Source of the DNA: Prolixibacteraceae bacterium UBA1413
GTDB taxonomy: Bacteria > Bacteroidota > Bacteroidia > Bacteroidales > Prolixibacteraceae
Assembly (NCBI GenBank): GCA_002304925.1
Contig: DBPT01000021.1
Coordinates: forward strand, 1 to 64,000
DNA: 64,000 bases
Reading direction: 5' to 3'
The stretch's first letter is position 1. Each line of letters begins with the position of its first letter. A program made the translations under genes and the position numbers. The notes under the pieces are model-generated. The model saw only the letters and a list, made by a program, of their open reading frames with translations, did not search any database and was not told the origin of the DNA. Shown piece after piece: positions 8,642 through 17,372 of this stretch.

Positions 8642-10231
8642 ATGACTGACTATAAAAAAATTAGAACTGCTTTAATATCAGTTTTCCACAAGGAGAACCT
8701 GGATGAAACAGTCAGGGAACTGCATCGGTTGGGTATTCAGATTTTCAGCACGGGAGGGACGCAGGGGTTTATTGAGTCGCTGGGCGTTCCTGTTAAGCCG
8801 GTAGAAGGACTTACCGGTTATCCGTCAATTCTGGGAGGCAGGGTGAAGACCCTTCATCCCGGGGTTTTCGGAGGCATTTTGGCCCGGAGGGGGAATGCGC
8901 AGGATGTTCATCAGTTACAGCGGTATAAAATTCCTGAAATTGACCTTGTCATTGTCGACCTCTATCCTTTTGAGGCCACTGTGGCATCGGGGGCAACAGA
9001 AGAAGAGATCATTGAAAAAATAGACATTGGTGGGATCTCCCTGATCAGGGCCGCTGCCAAAAATTATGCCGATGTGATGGTGGTGGCTTCGAGGGCATTG
9101 TATCACCCTTTCCTGGAATTGCTGAAAGCAAGGCAGGGCGAAACGTCGTTGGAAGACCGCAGGTGGTTTGCATCCAGGGCTTTTGCCCTCTCCTCGCATT
9201 ATGATTCCGCCATTTTCAGCTGGCTTGGCAAGGAAGATGACGCGACGCTCCGTATCAGTCTGAACGACGGTCAGCCATTGCGTTACGGTGAAAATCCCCA
9301 TCAGAAGGCGGTGTTTTACAGATCGGGAAACGGCAGCAAGGATGTCACCCTGGCCGGTGCAGCGGTACTACAGGGGAAAGAACTTTCCTATAACAACCTG
9401 CTTGATGCCGATGCAGCCTGGAAATCGGCGGCTGATGCCTATCATTCCGTCACCCATCTGCCCGAAAAAGTGGCGGTATCGGTAGTAAAGCATCTGAATC
9501 CTTGCGGGCTGGCGGTTGCAGCTACCGTGATGGAGGCTTTGGAACTGGCATGGGCAGGCGATCCGGTTTCGGCCTACGGAGGCATCGTCTGTTTTACCGG
9601 TGAAGTCACCGGGGAGATCGCTGCCTGGTTTGACAAGAAGTTTGTGGAGATCATCATCGCTCCCCGTTTTACCCCGGGGGCGCTTGAAATATTTTCGAAA
9701 AAGAAAAACCTGCGGTTACTGGAAACCCCGGTAAGGTCTGAAAAACCCGGCGAGAAAGTGTTTCGTTCGGTCAGCGGAGGTTTCCTGGTCCAGGATGAAG
9801 ACGAGGGCGGGGATGCGGAGTATAAACCGGTTACTTCCACGGTATTTGACCAGGCGAAACTGAGGCTGGCCCGGTTTGGCGTAATGGCCTGCAAACATTT
9901 AAAGAGCAATGCCATCGCCCTGGTTACTGAAACCGGATCGGGGTCTTTCTGGTTAACCGGTGCCGGAATGGGCCAGCCCAACCGTTTGGACAGCCTCAGG
10001 CAGTTGACCATTCCCCGTTTTTCACTGAAAAAGGATGTGAAAATAGAGGAAGCGGTACTGATTTCCGATGCTTTTTTCCCCTTCCGTGACAGTATTGATG
10101 CCGCCAATGATTTTGGAATCCGGTTCATCGTGCAACCGGGGGGAAGTATTCGGGATCAGGAGGTGATTGATGCATGCGATGCCGCGGGCATTGCCATGCT
10201 TTTTACCGGCCGCCGCCATTTCAGGCATTGA
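8642..10231 (+). CDS. purH: Bifunctional AICAR transformylase/IMP cyclohydrolase PurH
   Basis: A 529-residue enzyme for the last two steps of purine synthesis: formylation of AICAR with 10-formyl-THF and ring closure to IMP. The N-terminal MGS-like cyclohydrolase domain (about 1-150) holds FSTGGT and KTLHPG (69-74). The transformylase domain follows with RYGENPHQ, YNNLLDADAAW, the catalytic KHLNPCG (K283, H284) and the C-terminal GGSIRD and TGRRHFRH. It is about 20 residues longer than usual, with extra sequence around residues 335-395. mreB begins 38 bases downstream, so read-through into the shape operon is likely. Confidence 0.95.
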   Translation: MTDYKKIRTALISVFHKENLDETVRELHRLGIQIFSTGGTQGFIESLGVPVKPVEGLTGYPSILGGRVKTLHPGVFGGILARRGNAQDVHQLQRYKIPEIDLVIVDLYPFEATVASGATEEEIIEKIDIGGISLIRAAAKNYADVMVVASRALYHPFLELLKARQGETSLEDRRWFASRAFALSSHYDSAIFSWLGKEDDATLRISLNDGQPLRYGENPHQKAVFYRSGNGSKDVTLAGAAVLQGKELSYNNLLDADAAWKSAADAYHSVTHLPEKVAVSVVKHLNPCGLAVAATVMEALELAWAGDPVSAYGGIVCFTGEVTGEIAAWFDKKFVEIIIAPRFTPGALEIFSKKKNLRLLETPVRSEKPGEKVFRSVSGGFLVQDEDEGGDAEYKPVTSTVFDQAKLRLARFGVMACKHLKSNAIALVTETGSGSFWLTGAGMGQPNRLDSLRQLTIPRFSLKKDVKIEEAVLISDAFFPFRDSIDAANDFGIRFIVQPGGSIRDQEVIDACDAAGIAMLFTGRRHFRH

Positions 10232-10269
10232 CGAAAACAAGAGGTAGAAAAATATAAACGAGATACAAA

Positions 10270-11292
10270 ATGGGATTGTTTTCTTTTCTCACACAAGAGA
10301 TAGCCATTGACCTGGGAACTGCAAATACCATTATCATTCACAATGACAAAATCGTAGTTGACGAACCTTCGATCGTAGCTATTGATATTAAAACGGAGAA
10401 GCTGGTAGCCATTGGAGAAAAGGCGAGGCAGATGCAAGGCAAGACCCATGCAAACCTAAAGACCATCAGGCCTTTGCGTGACGGGGTGATTGCCGATTTC
10501 AACGCTGCTGAACAGATGATCAGGGGGATGATAAAAATGATCAGCCCCAAGTCAAAACTCTTCACTCCGGCATTGAAGATGGTGGTATGTATTCCATCGG
10601 GAAGTACCGAGGTGGAAATTCGTGCCGTACGTGACTCTTCCGAACACGCAGGAGGGCGTGAGGTTTATATGATCTATGAGCCGCTGGCGGCGGCCATCGG
10701 TATCGGTTTGGATGTGGAAGCCCCTGAGGGCAGCATGGTGGTGGATATCGGAGGAGGAACCACTGAAATTGCAGTCATTTCACTTGGCGGTATCGTCACC
10801 AACAAGTCGATCAGAATTGCCGGCGATGACCTTACCAGCGACATAGTTGAGTATATGCGTCACCAGCACAATATCAAGATAGGCGAGAGAACCGCCGAGG
10901 AGATTAAAATCCAGGTTGGCTCCTCACTCCCCGTTCTTGATGCGGCGCCTAAGGATTTTGTTGTCCAGGGGCCTAACCAGATGACCGCATTGCCTATCGA
11001 GGTCCCTGTTTCCTATAAGGAAATCGCCCATTGCCTGGAAAAATCTCTGTCAAAAATCGACGCTGCAATTTTAAGTGCGCTGGAACAAACACCGCCCGAG
11101 TTGTATGCCGATATCGTTAAAAACGGAATATGGCTCGCCGGAGGTGGTTCGTTACTGCGCGGCCTTGATAAAAGACTTAGCGTCAAATTAGGAATTCCTT
11201 TCAACATCGCTGACGATCCGCTCCGTGCTGTCGTCAGGGGAACCGGCATTGCACTGAAAAATGTAGATAAATTTTCTTTCCTGATCAGGTAG
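10270..11292 (+). CDS. mreB: Rod-shape actin homologue MreB
   Basis: A 340-residue bacterial actin that forms membrane-bound filaments and positions the elongation machinery. Nucleotide-binding motifs are DLGTANT near residue 14, the second phosphate motif DIGGGTTEIAV near 160 and the adenosine motif AGGGSLLRGLD near 285. The N terminus (MGLFSFLTQ) could serve as the membrane-inserting amphipathic stretch seen in MreB. First gene of the mreB-mreC-mreD-mrdA-rodA cluster. No separate promoter is evident in the 38 bases after purH. Confidence 0.95.
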   Translation: MGLFSFLTQEIAIDLGTANTIIIHNDKIVVDEPSIVAIDIKTEKLVAIGEKARQMQGKTHANLKTIRPLRDGVIADFNAAEQMIRGMIKMISPKSKLFTPALKMVVCIPSGSTEVEIRAVRDSSEHAGGREVYMIYEPLAAAIGIGLDVEAPEGSMVVDIGGGTTEIAVISLGGIVTNKSIRIAGDDLTSDIVEYMRHQHNIKIGERTAEEIKIQVGSSLPVLDAAPKDFVVQGPNQMTALPIEVPVSYKEIAHCLEKSLSKIDAAILSALEQTPPELYADIVKNGIWLAGGGSLLRGLDKRLSVKLGIPFNIADDPLRAVVRGTGIALKNVDKFSFLIR

Positions 11293-11309
11293 CCAGGAAA
11301 TGACGGCAT

Positions 11310-12155
11310 ATGAGAAATCTCTTCAGATTTATTCTGCACAACCACGTGTTTTTTCTTTTCCTTCTGTTGGAGATACTCTCTTTTATCTTCATCTTTAACT
11401 TCAATCATTACCAGAAAGTCAGGTTCTTAAATACTTCATCAGAGATCACCGGTAAGGTTTACGACAGTTTCAGCAAAATGTACGATTTTTTCAGGTTACC
11501 GGCCATTAACCGGGAACTTTCTGCAGAAAATGCCAGGCTGAGAAGCATTCTGGGAGTTTCCGGCACCCCGGGTGAAATCGCTGATTCCCTGGTTAGCCAC
11601 TATCCGTCAGCAGATTACCAATTCAATTTCATACCGGCCAGGATTATTAACAACACGGTCAACCGACAGCAGAATTTCCTGACCCTGGACAAAGGTTCGC
11701 TGGATGGAATCAAACCTGAAATGGGCATCATTACTGCCAACGGGGTGGTGGGAATTGTAACCCATGTGTCCCCTTCGTATGCATCGGGGATTTCGTTGCT
11801 GAATACCCGCTGGAATGTGTCAGCCAAATTATCCCGCAATGGTTATTTCGGATCTTTGGTATGGGATGGCAAGGATTACAGGAAAGCTCTTCTGAACGAC
11901 ATCCCTTTTCATGTTGATATCAGTGCTGGGGACACCGTCGTCACCAGCGGTTATTCCGTGTTTTTCCCGGAAGGGATCTTACTCGGAACAGTAGAATCGT
12001 TTGAAAAGGGAGGAGGAGATAACTTTTACACCATCAGGGTGATCCTGTCGGTTGATTTCAAGGCCATTTCTTATGTGGAAGTGATAGAAAACATCCGAAA
12101 ATCTGAAATTGAGAACATAACCAGGAGAAACGGTACAGATGAAATCACGGATTAA
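11310..12155 (+). CDS. mreC: Rod-shape-determining protein MreC
   Basis: A 281-residue bitopic protein: a short cytoplasmic N terminus, one transmembrane helix (about residues 10-27), a coiled-coil stretch (about 50-80) and a periplasmic beta-barrel-like domain (about 105-265). Conserved MreC features include a segment around DKGSLDGIKPEMGII and the GDTVVTSGYS-FPEGI stretch. MreC links MreB/MreD to PBP2 and activates it. It begins 17 bases after mreB and overlaps mreD by 17 bases, indicating tight co-translation. Confidence 0.92.
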   Translation: MRNLFRFILHNHVFFLFLLLEILSFIFIFNFNHYQKVRFLNTSSEITGKVYDSFSKMYDFFRLPAINRELSAENARLRSILGVSGTPGEIADSLVSHYPSADYQFNFIPARIINNTVNRQQNFLTLDKGSLDGIKPEMGIITANGVVGIVTHVSPSYASGISLLNTRWNVSAKLSRNGYFGSLVWDGKDYRKALLNDIPFHVDISAGDTVVTSGYSVFFPEGILLGTVESFEKGGGDNFYTIRVILSVDFKAISYVEVIENIRKSEIENITRRNGTDEITD

Positions 12156-12639
12156 ATACCCCGTCATGTTTGTCACACTGGTTCTGATCCAGGTTCTTCT
12201 GCTTAACCAGGTTAATTTCGGGGGTTTTCTGAATCCCTATATATATGTTTTATTCATTTTGTTGCTTCCGGTGTCTTTGCCCCGTTACCAGGTTCTTCTG
12301 CTCTCCTTTTTCACCGGGCTTGCCATTGACTGGTTTTCCAACACACCGGGACTGCATGCGTCAGCCACGGTTCTGATGGGATTTTTAAGAAGTCCCGTCA
12401 TTTCCATGACTACCCAGCGGGAATCAGAGCAGTCAGATTACCCGGGACTTCATCATACGGGATGGCGATGGTTTGTGACCTATATTTCCATACTGGTTGT
12501 CATTCACCATTTTTTTCTCTTTTTTCTGGATGTGTTCAGTTTTGAGAATTTCTTCAGAACGTTATTGCGCAGTATGGCAAGTACTGTGTTTACCGTTTTT
12601 ATCATTGTTTTAAGCCAGTTTTTAATCTTCAAAGAATAG
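12139..12639 (+). CDS. mreD: Rod-shape-determining protein MreD
   Basis: A small 166-residue hydrophobic protein with about five transmembrane segments, including the family motif LAIDWFSNTPGLHASA (about residues 55-70). MreD is an inner-membrane partner of MreC. Identity rests on hydropathy, that motif, length and position between mreC and mrdA. Its start lies inside mreC (17-base overlap). Confidence 0.88.
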   Translation: MKSRIKYPVMFVTLVLIQVLLLNQVNFGGFLNPYIYVLFILLLPVSLPRYQVLLLSFFTGLAIDWFSNTPGLHASATVLMGFLRSPVISMTTQRESEQSDYPGLHHTGWRWFVTYISILVVIHHFFLFFLDVFSFENFFRTLLRSMASTVFTVFIIVLSQFLIFKE

Positions 12640-12653
12640 GCGGAGGATTGGAT

Positions 12654-14501
12654 GTGAGTACTTTTTCCAGTCGGAAAATTTTGATTACGGTAATATTTGC
12701 GGCAGTTGGGCTTGTTTATGTTTTGCGGTTGTTTCAAATCCAGGTTGTGGATTCGACGTATAAGCAGTTTGCTGACAACAATGCCTTGCGAAAGATCGTT
12801 CAGTATCCAGCCCGTGGTTTAATTTACGACAGAAACCGGGAGTTGTTGGTTTACAACAAGGCCGCCTATGATTTGCTGGTTACCCCCCGGGAGGCGGGAT
12901 TTTTTGACACACTGGCCTTTGCACGGCTGGTGGATGTTCCCGTTGAGGATTTCAAGGCCGAGTTAACAAAGGCGGCTGCTTACTCGAGATATAAACCGTC
13001 GGTGGTTGTCAAACAGATTTCGCATGAGAAATATGCCACCCTTCAGGAGCAGTTGTATAAGATGGAAGGGTTTTATGTTCAGCCCAGGACGCTGCGGGAG
13101 TATCCTCAGCCGATGGCTGCACATGCATTGGGGTATGTAGGTGAGGTGACCCAGGAGATGATCGATGCCAATCCGTATTACAAGTCGGGTGATTATATCG
13201 GCATCAGCGGCATTGAAGCCTCTTATGAGGAAGATCTCAGGGGAAGGAAGGGGGTTCGGTATTATATGGTGGATGTTCATAACCGGTTGCAGGGAAGTTA
13301 CCGGGAAGGAGAAATGGATACCATGGCCACCATCGGCCGCAACCTGATCACTACCCTCGATTCACGTATTCAGGCTTATGCGGAACTCCTTTTGCAGAAC
13401 AAAAAAGGAAGCGTGGTGGCCATTGAACCATCAACGGGTGAGGTGCTGGCACTAGTGAACTCCCCGTCTTACAATCCCAATCTCCTGGTAGGCCGGGAGC
13501 GGGGAAACAACTATGCACGCCTTCTTGAAGATGCGGTAAAGCCTCTTTTTAACAGGGCTTTGATGGCTCAATACCCTCCCGGTTCCACGATCAAAATGGC
13601 CCAGGGGCTGATCGCCCTCCAGGAAGGGGTAATCACTCCCGAAACCCGGTTTTATTGTGCCCATGGCTATTCCTCCGGAAATTTCAGGCTGGGATGTCAC
13701 CACGACCAGTCCTTTAAACTATCGGAATCTATTGCAAAATCGTGCAATGCCTATTTTGTATACGTGTTGCGCGCTGTTCTGGAGAATAGCAAATATCCCG
13801 GCGTCAGGGAGGCTTACGACACATGGCGAAACCGCATGATGAACCTGGGTTTTGGCAGGAAACTCGATTCCGACCTTCTGAATGAGCTAAAGGGTAATGT
13901 CCCTTCTTCGGAATACTACGAACGCTATGTCTTCAAGGGATCCCGCTGGCGTGCCCTGCCCGTCATTTCACTTTCGATCGGACAGGGTGAACTGGGGATT
14001 ACCCCGTTTCAGCTTGCCAATTACTGCGCAATTCTGGCAAACCGGGGATATTATTATATTCCCCATATCGTCAGGGAGATCGAGGGCAAATCCATTCCTG
14101 AAAAATTCAGAATCAGGCAAGAAACCGGTATTAATCGTTCCTATTTTGAACCGGTGATCGACGGAATGGAACAAGCCATGATGCCAGGAGGTACGGGTGC
14201 CATGTCGATGATACCCGGCATCGCGGTCTGCGGGAAGACCGGAACCGCTGAGAATCCGCACGGGGCCGACCATTCCGTATTTATGGCCTTTGCACCCAGG
14301 GAATCACCCCGGATAGCCATCTCGGTGTATGTCGAAAACGGCGTCTGGGGCTCTACTTATGCCGCCCCCATTGCCAGCCTTATCATTGAAAAATACCTCA
14401 ATGATACCATCTCAAGCCAGCGTGTCTGGCTGGAAGAATCCATGCTCAAAGCCAATCTGATGAACCCTTTAATAATCCCGGAAAGTGGCGACGAGGAATA
14501 A
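12654..14501 (+). CDS. mrdA: Penicillin-binding protein 2 (elongation transpeptidase)
   Basis: A 615-residue class B PBP that crosslinks peptidoglycan during elongation. It has one N-terminal membrane anchor (about residues 10-27), a PBP dimerisation domain (about 45-225) and a transpeptidase domain with the active-site serine in STIK (S311, K314), then SCN and KTG (528-530). I favour GTG 12654: GGAGG at 12642-12646 sits seven bases before it, whereas an in-frame TTG at 12648 would be one base from the same motif. A clear Shine-Dalgarno is unusual in this phylum. The 3' end overlaps rodA by 17 bases. Confidence 0.93.
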   Translation: MSTFSSRKILITVIFAAVGLVYVLRLFQIQVVDSTYKQFADNNALRKIVQYPARGLIYDRNRELLVYNKAAYDLLVTPREAGFFDTLAFARLVDVPVEDFKAELTKAAAYSRYKPSVVVKQISHEKYATLQEQLYKMEGFYVQPRTLREYPQPMAAHALGYVGEVTQEMIDANPYYKSGDYIGISGIEASYEEDLRGRKGVRYYMVDVHNRLQGSYREGEMDTMATIGRNLITTLDSRIQAYAELLLQNKKGSVVAIEPSTGEVLALVNSPSYNPNLLVGRERGNNYARLLEDAVKPLFNRALMAQYPPGSTIKMAQGLIALQEGVITPETRFYCAHGYSSGNFRLGCHHDQSFKLSESIAKSCNAYFVYVLRAVLENSKYPGVREAYDTWRNRMMNLGFGRKLDSDLLNELKGNVPSSEYYERYVFKGSRWRALPVISLSIGQGELGITPFQLANYCAILANRGYYYIPHIVREIEGKSIPEKFRIRQETGINRSYFEPVIDGMEQAMMPGGTGAMSMIPGIAVCGKTGTAENPHGADHSVFMAFAPRESPRIAISVYVENGVWGSTYAAPIASLIIEKYLNDTISSQRVWLEESMLKANLMNPLIIPESGDEE

Positions 14502-15909
14502 GCTGTGGGCAAATATTGACTGGGTCACCTTTTTTATATTCCTGTTGCTGGTCTTCCTGGGATGGATCAATATCTATGCGGCGGTGTACGATGAATCTCA
14601 TAAAAGCATCTTCGATATTTCCCAGCAGTACGGCAAACAGCTGATCTGGATCGCAGCGGCCCTTTTAATCGGTTTCATGATTCTGATCATCGAATCCAAT
14701 TTTTATGTGATCTTTGCCTATCCCATTTATGCCATCGCCATTCTTTTCCTGCTCCTGGTACTTGTTTTCGGCGTGGAGATCAACGGTAGCAAATCCTGGT
14801 TTGTGATTGGCGAATTCAGATTGCAGCCTTCTGAATTTTCAAAATTTGCCACTGCCCTGGCATTAGCCAAGTTGCTGAGTAATTTTAATTTTAAACTGGA
14901 CTCCGTAAATTCCCTGCTGAAGATCAGTTTGATCATACTCCTTCCTGCCTTGCTGATTTTTCTGCAGCACGATGCCGGATCATCGCTGGTATTTGCGGCA
15001 TTCCTCCTTGTGCTGTACCGCGAAGGGCTTTCAGGAATCATCCTCTTCTTCTTTGTACTTATCATCATCCTCTTCTTGCTTTCCCTTTTGTTGCCCAACC
15101 ATATTTTGCTGATTTTTTTGTTTCTGGGGGGACTCCTGGCGCATTATTATCTGAACCAAAAGTTCAGAATGTTAATCAAAATACTGGTCATTACCACAAT
15201 GGTGATCCTACTGGTTTGGGGAATAAACAGGCTCACCGGCTCCTACCTGACGCTGGAATACGTAATTCTGACGGGTATTATTTCCAGCCTGGCCGCCATT
15301 ACCATTGTTGTTGTCCGCGAAAGAATCAGGCGCACCATGGTGGTTATCGTAATCTTTTTTGCCTCGCTGATATTTACCTATTCGGTCGATTTCGTATTTA
15401 ACTCCGTGCTTGAAAGCCATCACCGGGACCGGATCAACGAATTACTCGGAATCCAGTCTGATCCTTTGGGTGCAGGATATAACGTCAATCAAAGCAAAAT
15501 TGCAATTGGTTCGGGTGGATTCCTGGGTAAGGGATTTCTGAAGGGTACCCAGACTAAATTTGACTTTGTGCCCTTTCAGAGCACTGACTTTATTTTCTGT
15601 ACCGTAGGGGAGGAATGGGGTTTTGTGGGTTCGGTGACTGTCATCTCGCTTTTTGTCTTTCTTTTTCTGCGGTTGGTTTTTCTTGCCGAACGACAACGAT
15701 CGGTATTTTCCAGGGTTTACGGCTATTCTGTGGCATCCATCCTCTTTACCCATTTCGTCATCAATATCGGAATGACGTTGGGCCTGATGCCCGTCATCGG
15801 CATTCCTCTCCCGTTTTTCAGCTATGGCGGATCTTCCCTCTGGGCTTTTACCGTACTGCTTTTTATTTTTCTGCGGCTTGATGCCAGCAGGCTGGATAAA
15901 CTGGTATAA
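14485..15909 (+). CDS. rodA: Rod-shape SEDS glycosyltransferase RodA
   Basis: A 474-residue SEDS-family peptidoglycan polymerase, the partner of PBP2, with about ten transmembrane segments. Signature stretches are NIYAAVYD near the N terminus, GSKSWF, RLQPSEFSK, LQHDAGSS and the C-terminal GIPLPFFSYGGSS. It is somewhat longer than the enterobacterial protein because of an extended loop region in the middle (about 190-300), as in other Bacteroidota. The GTG start at 14485 gives the conserved opening RNKLWANIDW; it overlaps mrdA by 17 bases. Last gene of the shape operon. Confidence 0.93.
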   Translation: MATRNKLWANIDWVTFFIFLLLVFLGWINIYAAVYDESHKSIFDISQQYGKQLIWIAAALLIGFMILIIESNFYVIFAYPIYAIAILFLLLVLVFGVEINGSKSWFVIGEFRLQPSEFSKFATALALAKLLSNFNFKLDSVNSLLKISLIILLPALLIFLQHDAGSSLVFAAFLLVLYREGLSGIILFFFVLIIILFLLSLLLPNHILLIFLFLGGLLAHYYLNQKFRMLIKILVITTMVILLVWGINRLTGSYLTLEYVILTGIISSLAAITIVVVRERIRRTMVVIVIFFASLIFTYSVDFVFNSVLESHHRDRINELLGIQSDPLGAGYNVNQSKIAIGSGGFLGKGFLKGTQTKFDFVPFQSTDFIFCTVGEEWGFVGSVTVISLFVFLFLRLVFLAERQRSVFSRVYGYSVASILFTHFVINIGMTLGLMPVIGIPLPFFSYGGSSLWAFTVLLFIFLRLDASRLDKLV

Positions 15910-16186
15910 AAGTGTTTTAACAACTACTTTTCCGGCCCCCCACTGATTTAAACAGGCTCATAAAACTCAACAAACCATCAACCCGGGTTTTCTATGACCT
16001 TGAAGAGATCGGCGAACCCAAACCGGAAGAGGTGTTGGATCGTTTCCTGAAAAGGATGGACATGCTCTGAAAAAGGCCTTCCGGTGAACCTTGCCTAAAA
16101 TCCGGATTGGCATTCAGGATGTTACCACAGGGCTGTCCCCGGGCCGATTGTTGCGACATTTCAGGGCGACCTCCCGATTAATTTCT
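15910..16186 (+). pseudogene. Possible gene remnant downstream of rodA
   Basis: From about 15921 to a TGA at 16068-16070 the plus strand has an open frame of about 50 codons without any start codon. Its end, containing RVFYDLEEIGEPKPEEVLDR, looks like a protein C terminus rather than random sequence. I do not recognise the family. No upstream portion fits between it and rodA, so it could be a truncated fragment. The rest, up to the kinase promoter, shows nothing. Confidence 0.25.
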
Positions 16187-16194
16187 TATTTTTG
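16187..16194 (+). promoter_or_regulatory. -7 element for the PfkB-family gene
   Basis: TATTTTTG matches TAnnTTTG. It lies 18 bases before ATG 16213 and contains the in-frame TTG at 16192, which therefore cannot be the start of the protein. Confidence 0.5.
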
Positions 16195-16212
16195 TGGTGT
16201 AATATTGAAGCC

Positions 16213-17130
16213 ATGAATAAGAAGATCGTTGCCTTTGGCGAGTTGATCTGGGATGTTTTCCAGGATGGGAAAAAACTGGGGGGAGCACCTGTTAACCTCG
16301 CATACCGTGCCAATACCCTGGGGGATTCCGGTTGCCTCCTTTCAAGGATCGGAGAAGATGATCTTGGCAGGGAAGCTCTTGAAATGCTGAAAAAGCTTGC
16401 TGTTACCGACAAATACGTTCAGATGGATCCTGTCTTCCCTACCGGTTACGCTTCGGTACGAATCGGCAGTGAAGGAAGACCGGATTACCTGATTGCCCCT
16501 GACCTTGCTTTTGATCACATTGAAATAACCCCCGAAATCCTTGATCTGGCAGGCAGTGCTGATTGCATTTGTTTCGGAACCCTGGTCCAGCGTTCCGGAA
16601 TTTCAAAAAATACCCTCAGGGAACTGATTGCAGCTGCCCCTCAGGCATTGAAATTCCTGGACCTGAGACTCAGAAAAAACTGCTATTCCGCTAAAAATAT
16701 CGAAGACAGCTTGAAAGCTGCCAATATGCTTAGGGTGAAAGAGAGTGAACTCTACCTGATAAAAAACGAACTCGGACTCTTTGAGTATGATTCCCGAGGG
16801 CTGGCTCAGGAACTCATCAGTGAATACGACCTTGACATCGTACTGGTTACCAGGAGTAAAGCCGGAGCATTTTTTCTTGACAGGGATGGAAATTATATGG
16901 AAGACAAGGGATATGTGATTAACCTGGTTGATACAGTGGGTTCAGGGGTTGCGTTCAGTGCAGGGTTCCTTCATGTTTACCTCGAGGAGAAAGATCCTGA
17001 GGCAGCTCTCCGCTTTGGTAATGCCGCCGGTGCGCTGACCGCCGAAACCCATGGCGCAACCATACCCATCTCGAAAAACCAAATTCTGGACTTGATAAAC
17101 ACGGGAATACGCCGCGAACGGAAGGCATAA
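16213..17130 (+). CDS. PfkB-family carbohydrate kinase with altered catalytic site
   Basis: A 305-residue protein of the ribokinase/PfkB fold. The opening IVAFGELIWDVF and LGGAPVNLAYRANTLG are typical of bacterial fructokinase-like members, and NAAGALTAETHGA matches the C-terminal family pattern. The second signature, normally DTVGAGDAF, reads DTVGSGVAF: the catalytic Asp is Val246 (codon GTT; GAT would need one base change). The family transfers phosphate from ATP to a sugar using this Asp as base, so the product may be inactive, or the base may be an error. ATG 16213 is chosen because the upstream in-frame TTG is inside the -7 element. The gene stands alone between a possible remnant and a repeat. 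Confidence 0.85.
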   Translation: MNKKIVAFGELIWDVFQDGKKLGGAPVNLAYRANTLGDSGCLLSRIGEDDLGREALEMLKKLAVTDKYVQMDPVFPTGYASVRIGSEGRPDYLIAPDLAFDHIEITPEILDLAGSADCICFGTLVQRSGISKNTLRELIAAAPQALKFLDLRLRKNCYSAKNIEDSLKAANMLRVKESELYLIKNELGLFEYDSRGLAQELISEYDLDIVLVTRSKAGAFFLDRDGNYMEDKGYVINLVDTVGSGVAFSAGFLHVYLEEKDPEAALRFGNAAGALTAETHGATIPISKNQILDLINTGIRRERKA

Positions 17131-17255
17131 AAAGGTTGCGTTTTCCGGGGTATTATTAAACATATCAGCAGAAGTAACTTCAACCCCTTAAATTGAGTTT
17201 ATAAGAGAAGGCGGATGTCCGTGAAAGGGCCATACGTGATAATGCACCCAACGGC

Positions 17256-17354
17256 ATGGAATTACGAAGCTATTCTTTGCGACCGCTGAAAACGGACAAT
17301 AGCCGCAACAATAACCATAGGGTCATTACATCTGTTTCTCGAAATGAACCATAA
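17256..17354 (+). CDS. Short open frame carrying the repeat (doubtful gene)
   Basis: A 32-codon frame starting MELRSYSLRP and ending VSRNEP, part of a frame open back to about 17201. Its last third is repeat copy B, and the matching bases at the window start keep the same reading frame. The conservation includes third codon positions, which argues for a DNA repeat rather than a selected peptide. No function can be assigned. Confidence 0.2.
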   Translation: MELRSYSLRPLKTDNSRNNNHRVITSVSRNEP

Positions 17355-17359
17355 CAACG
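17318..17359 (+). repeat. Dispersed intergenic repeat, copy B
   Basis: Second copy of the element at 25-66, beginning TAGGGTCATTACAT. It ends 13 bases before the DUF1338 start codon. An inverted repeat CGTA-ATAATA-TACG follows it, so the element may act on expression of that gene, but this is inference. Confidence 0.5.
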
Positions 17360-17372
17360 TAATAATATACGT

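Noticed and set aside
16192..16212. TTG start giving a longer PfkB protein
   Set aside because: The TTG is inside the -7 element TATTTTTG, so it would not be transcribed. ATG 16213 restores the family N terminus.
17131..17372. Intact insertion sequence between the kinase and DUF1338
   Set aside because: The spacer is too short, has no transposase and no visible terminal inverted repeats. Only a repeat fragment is supported.
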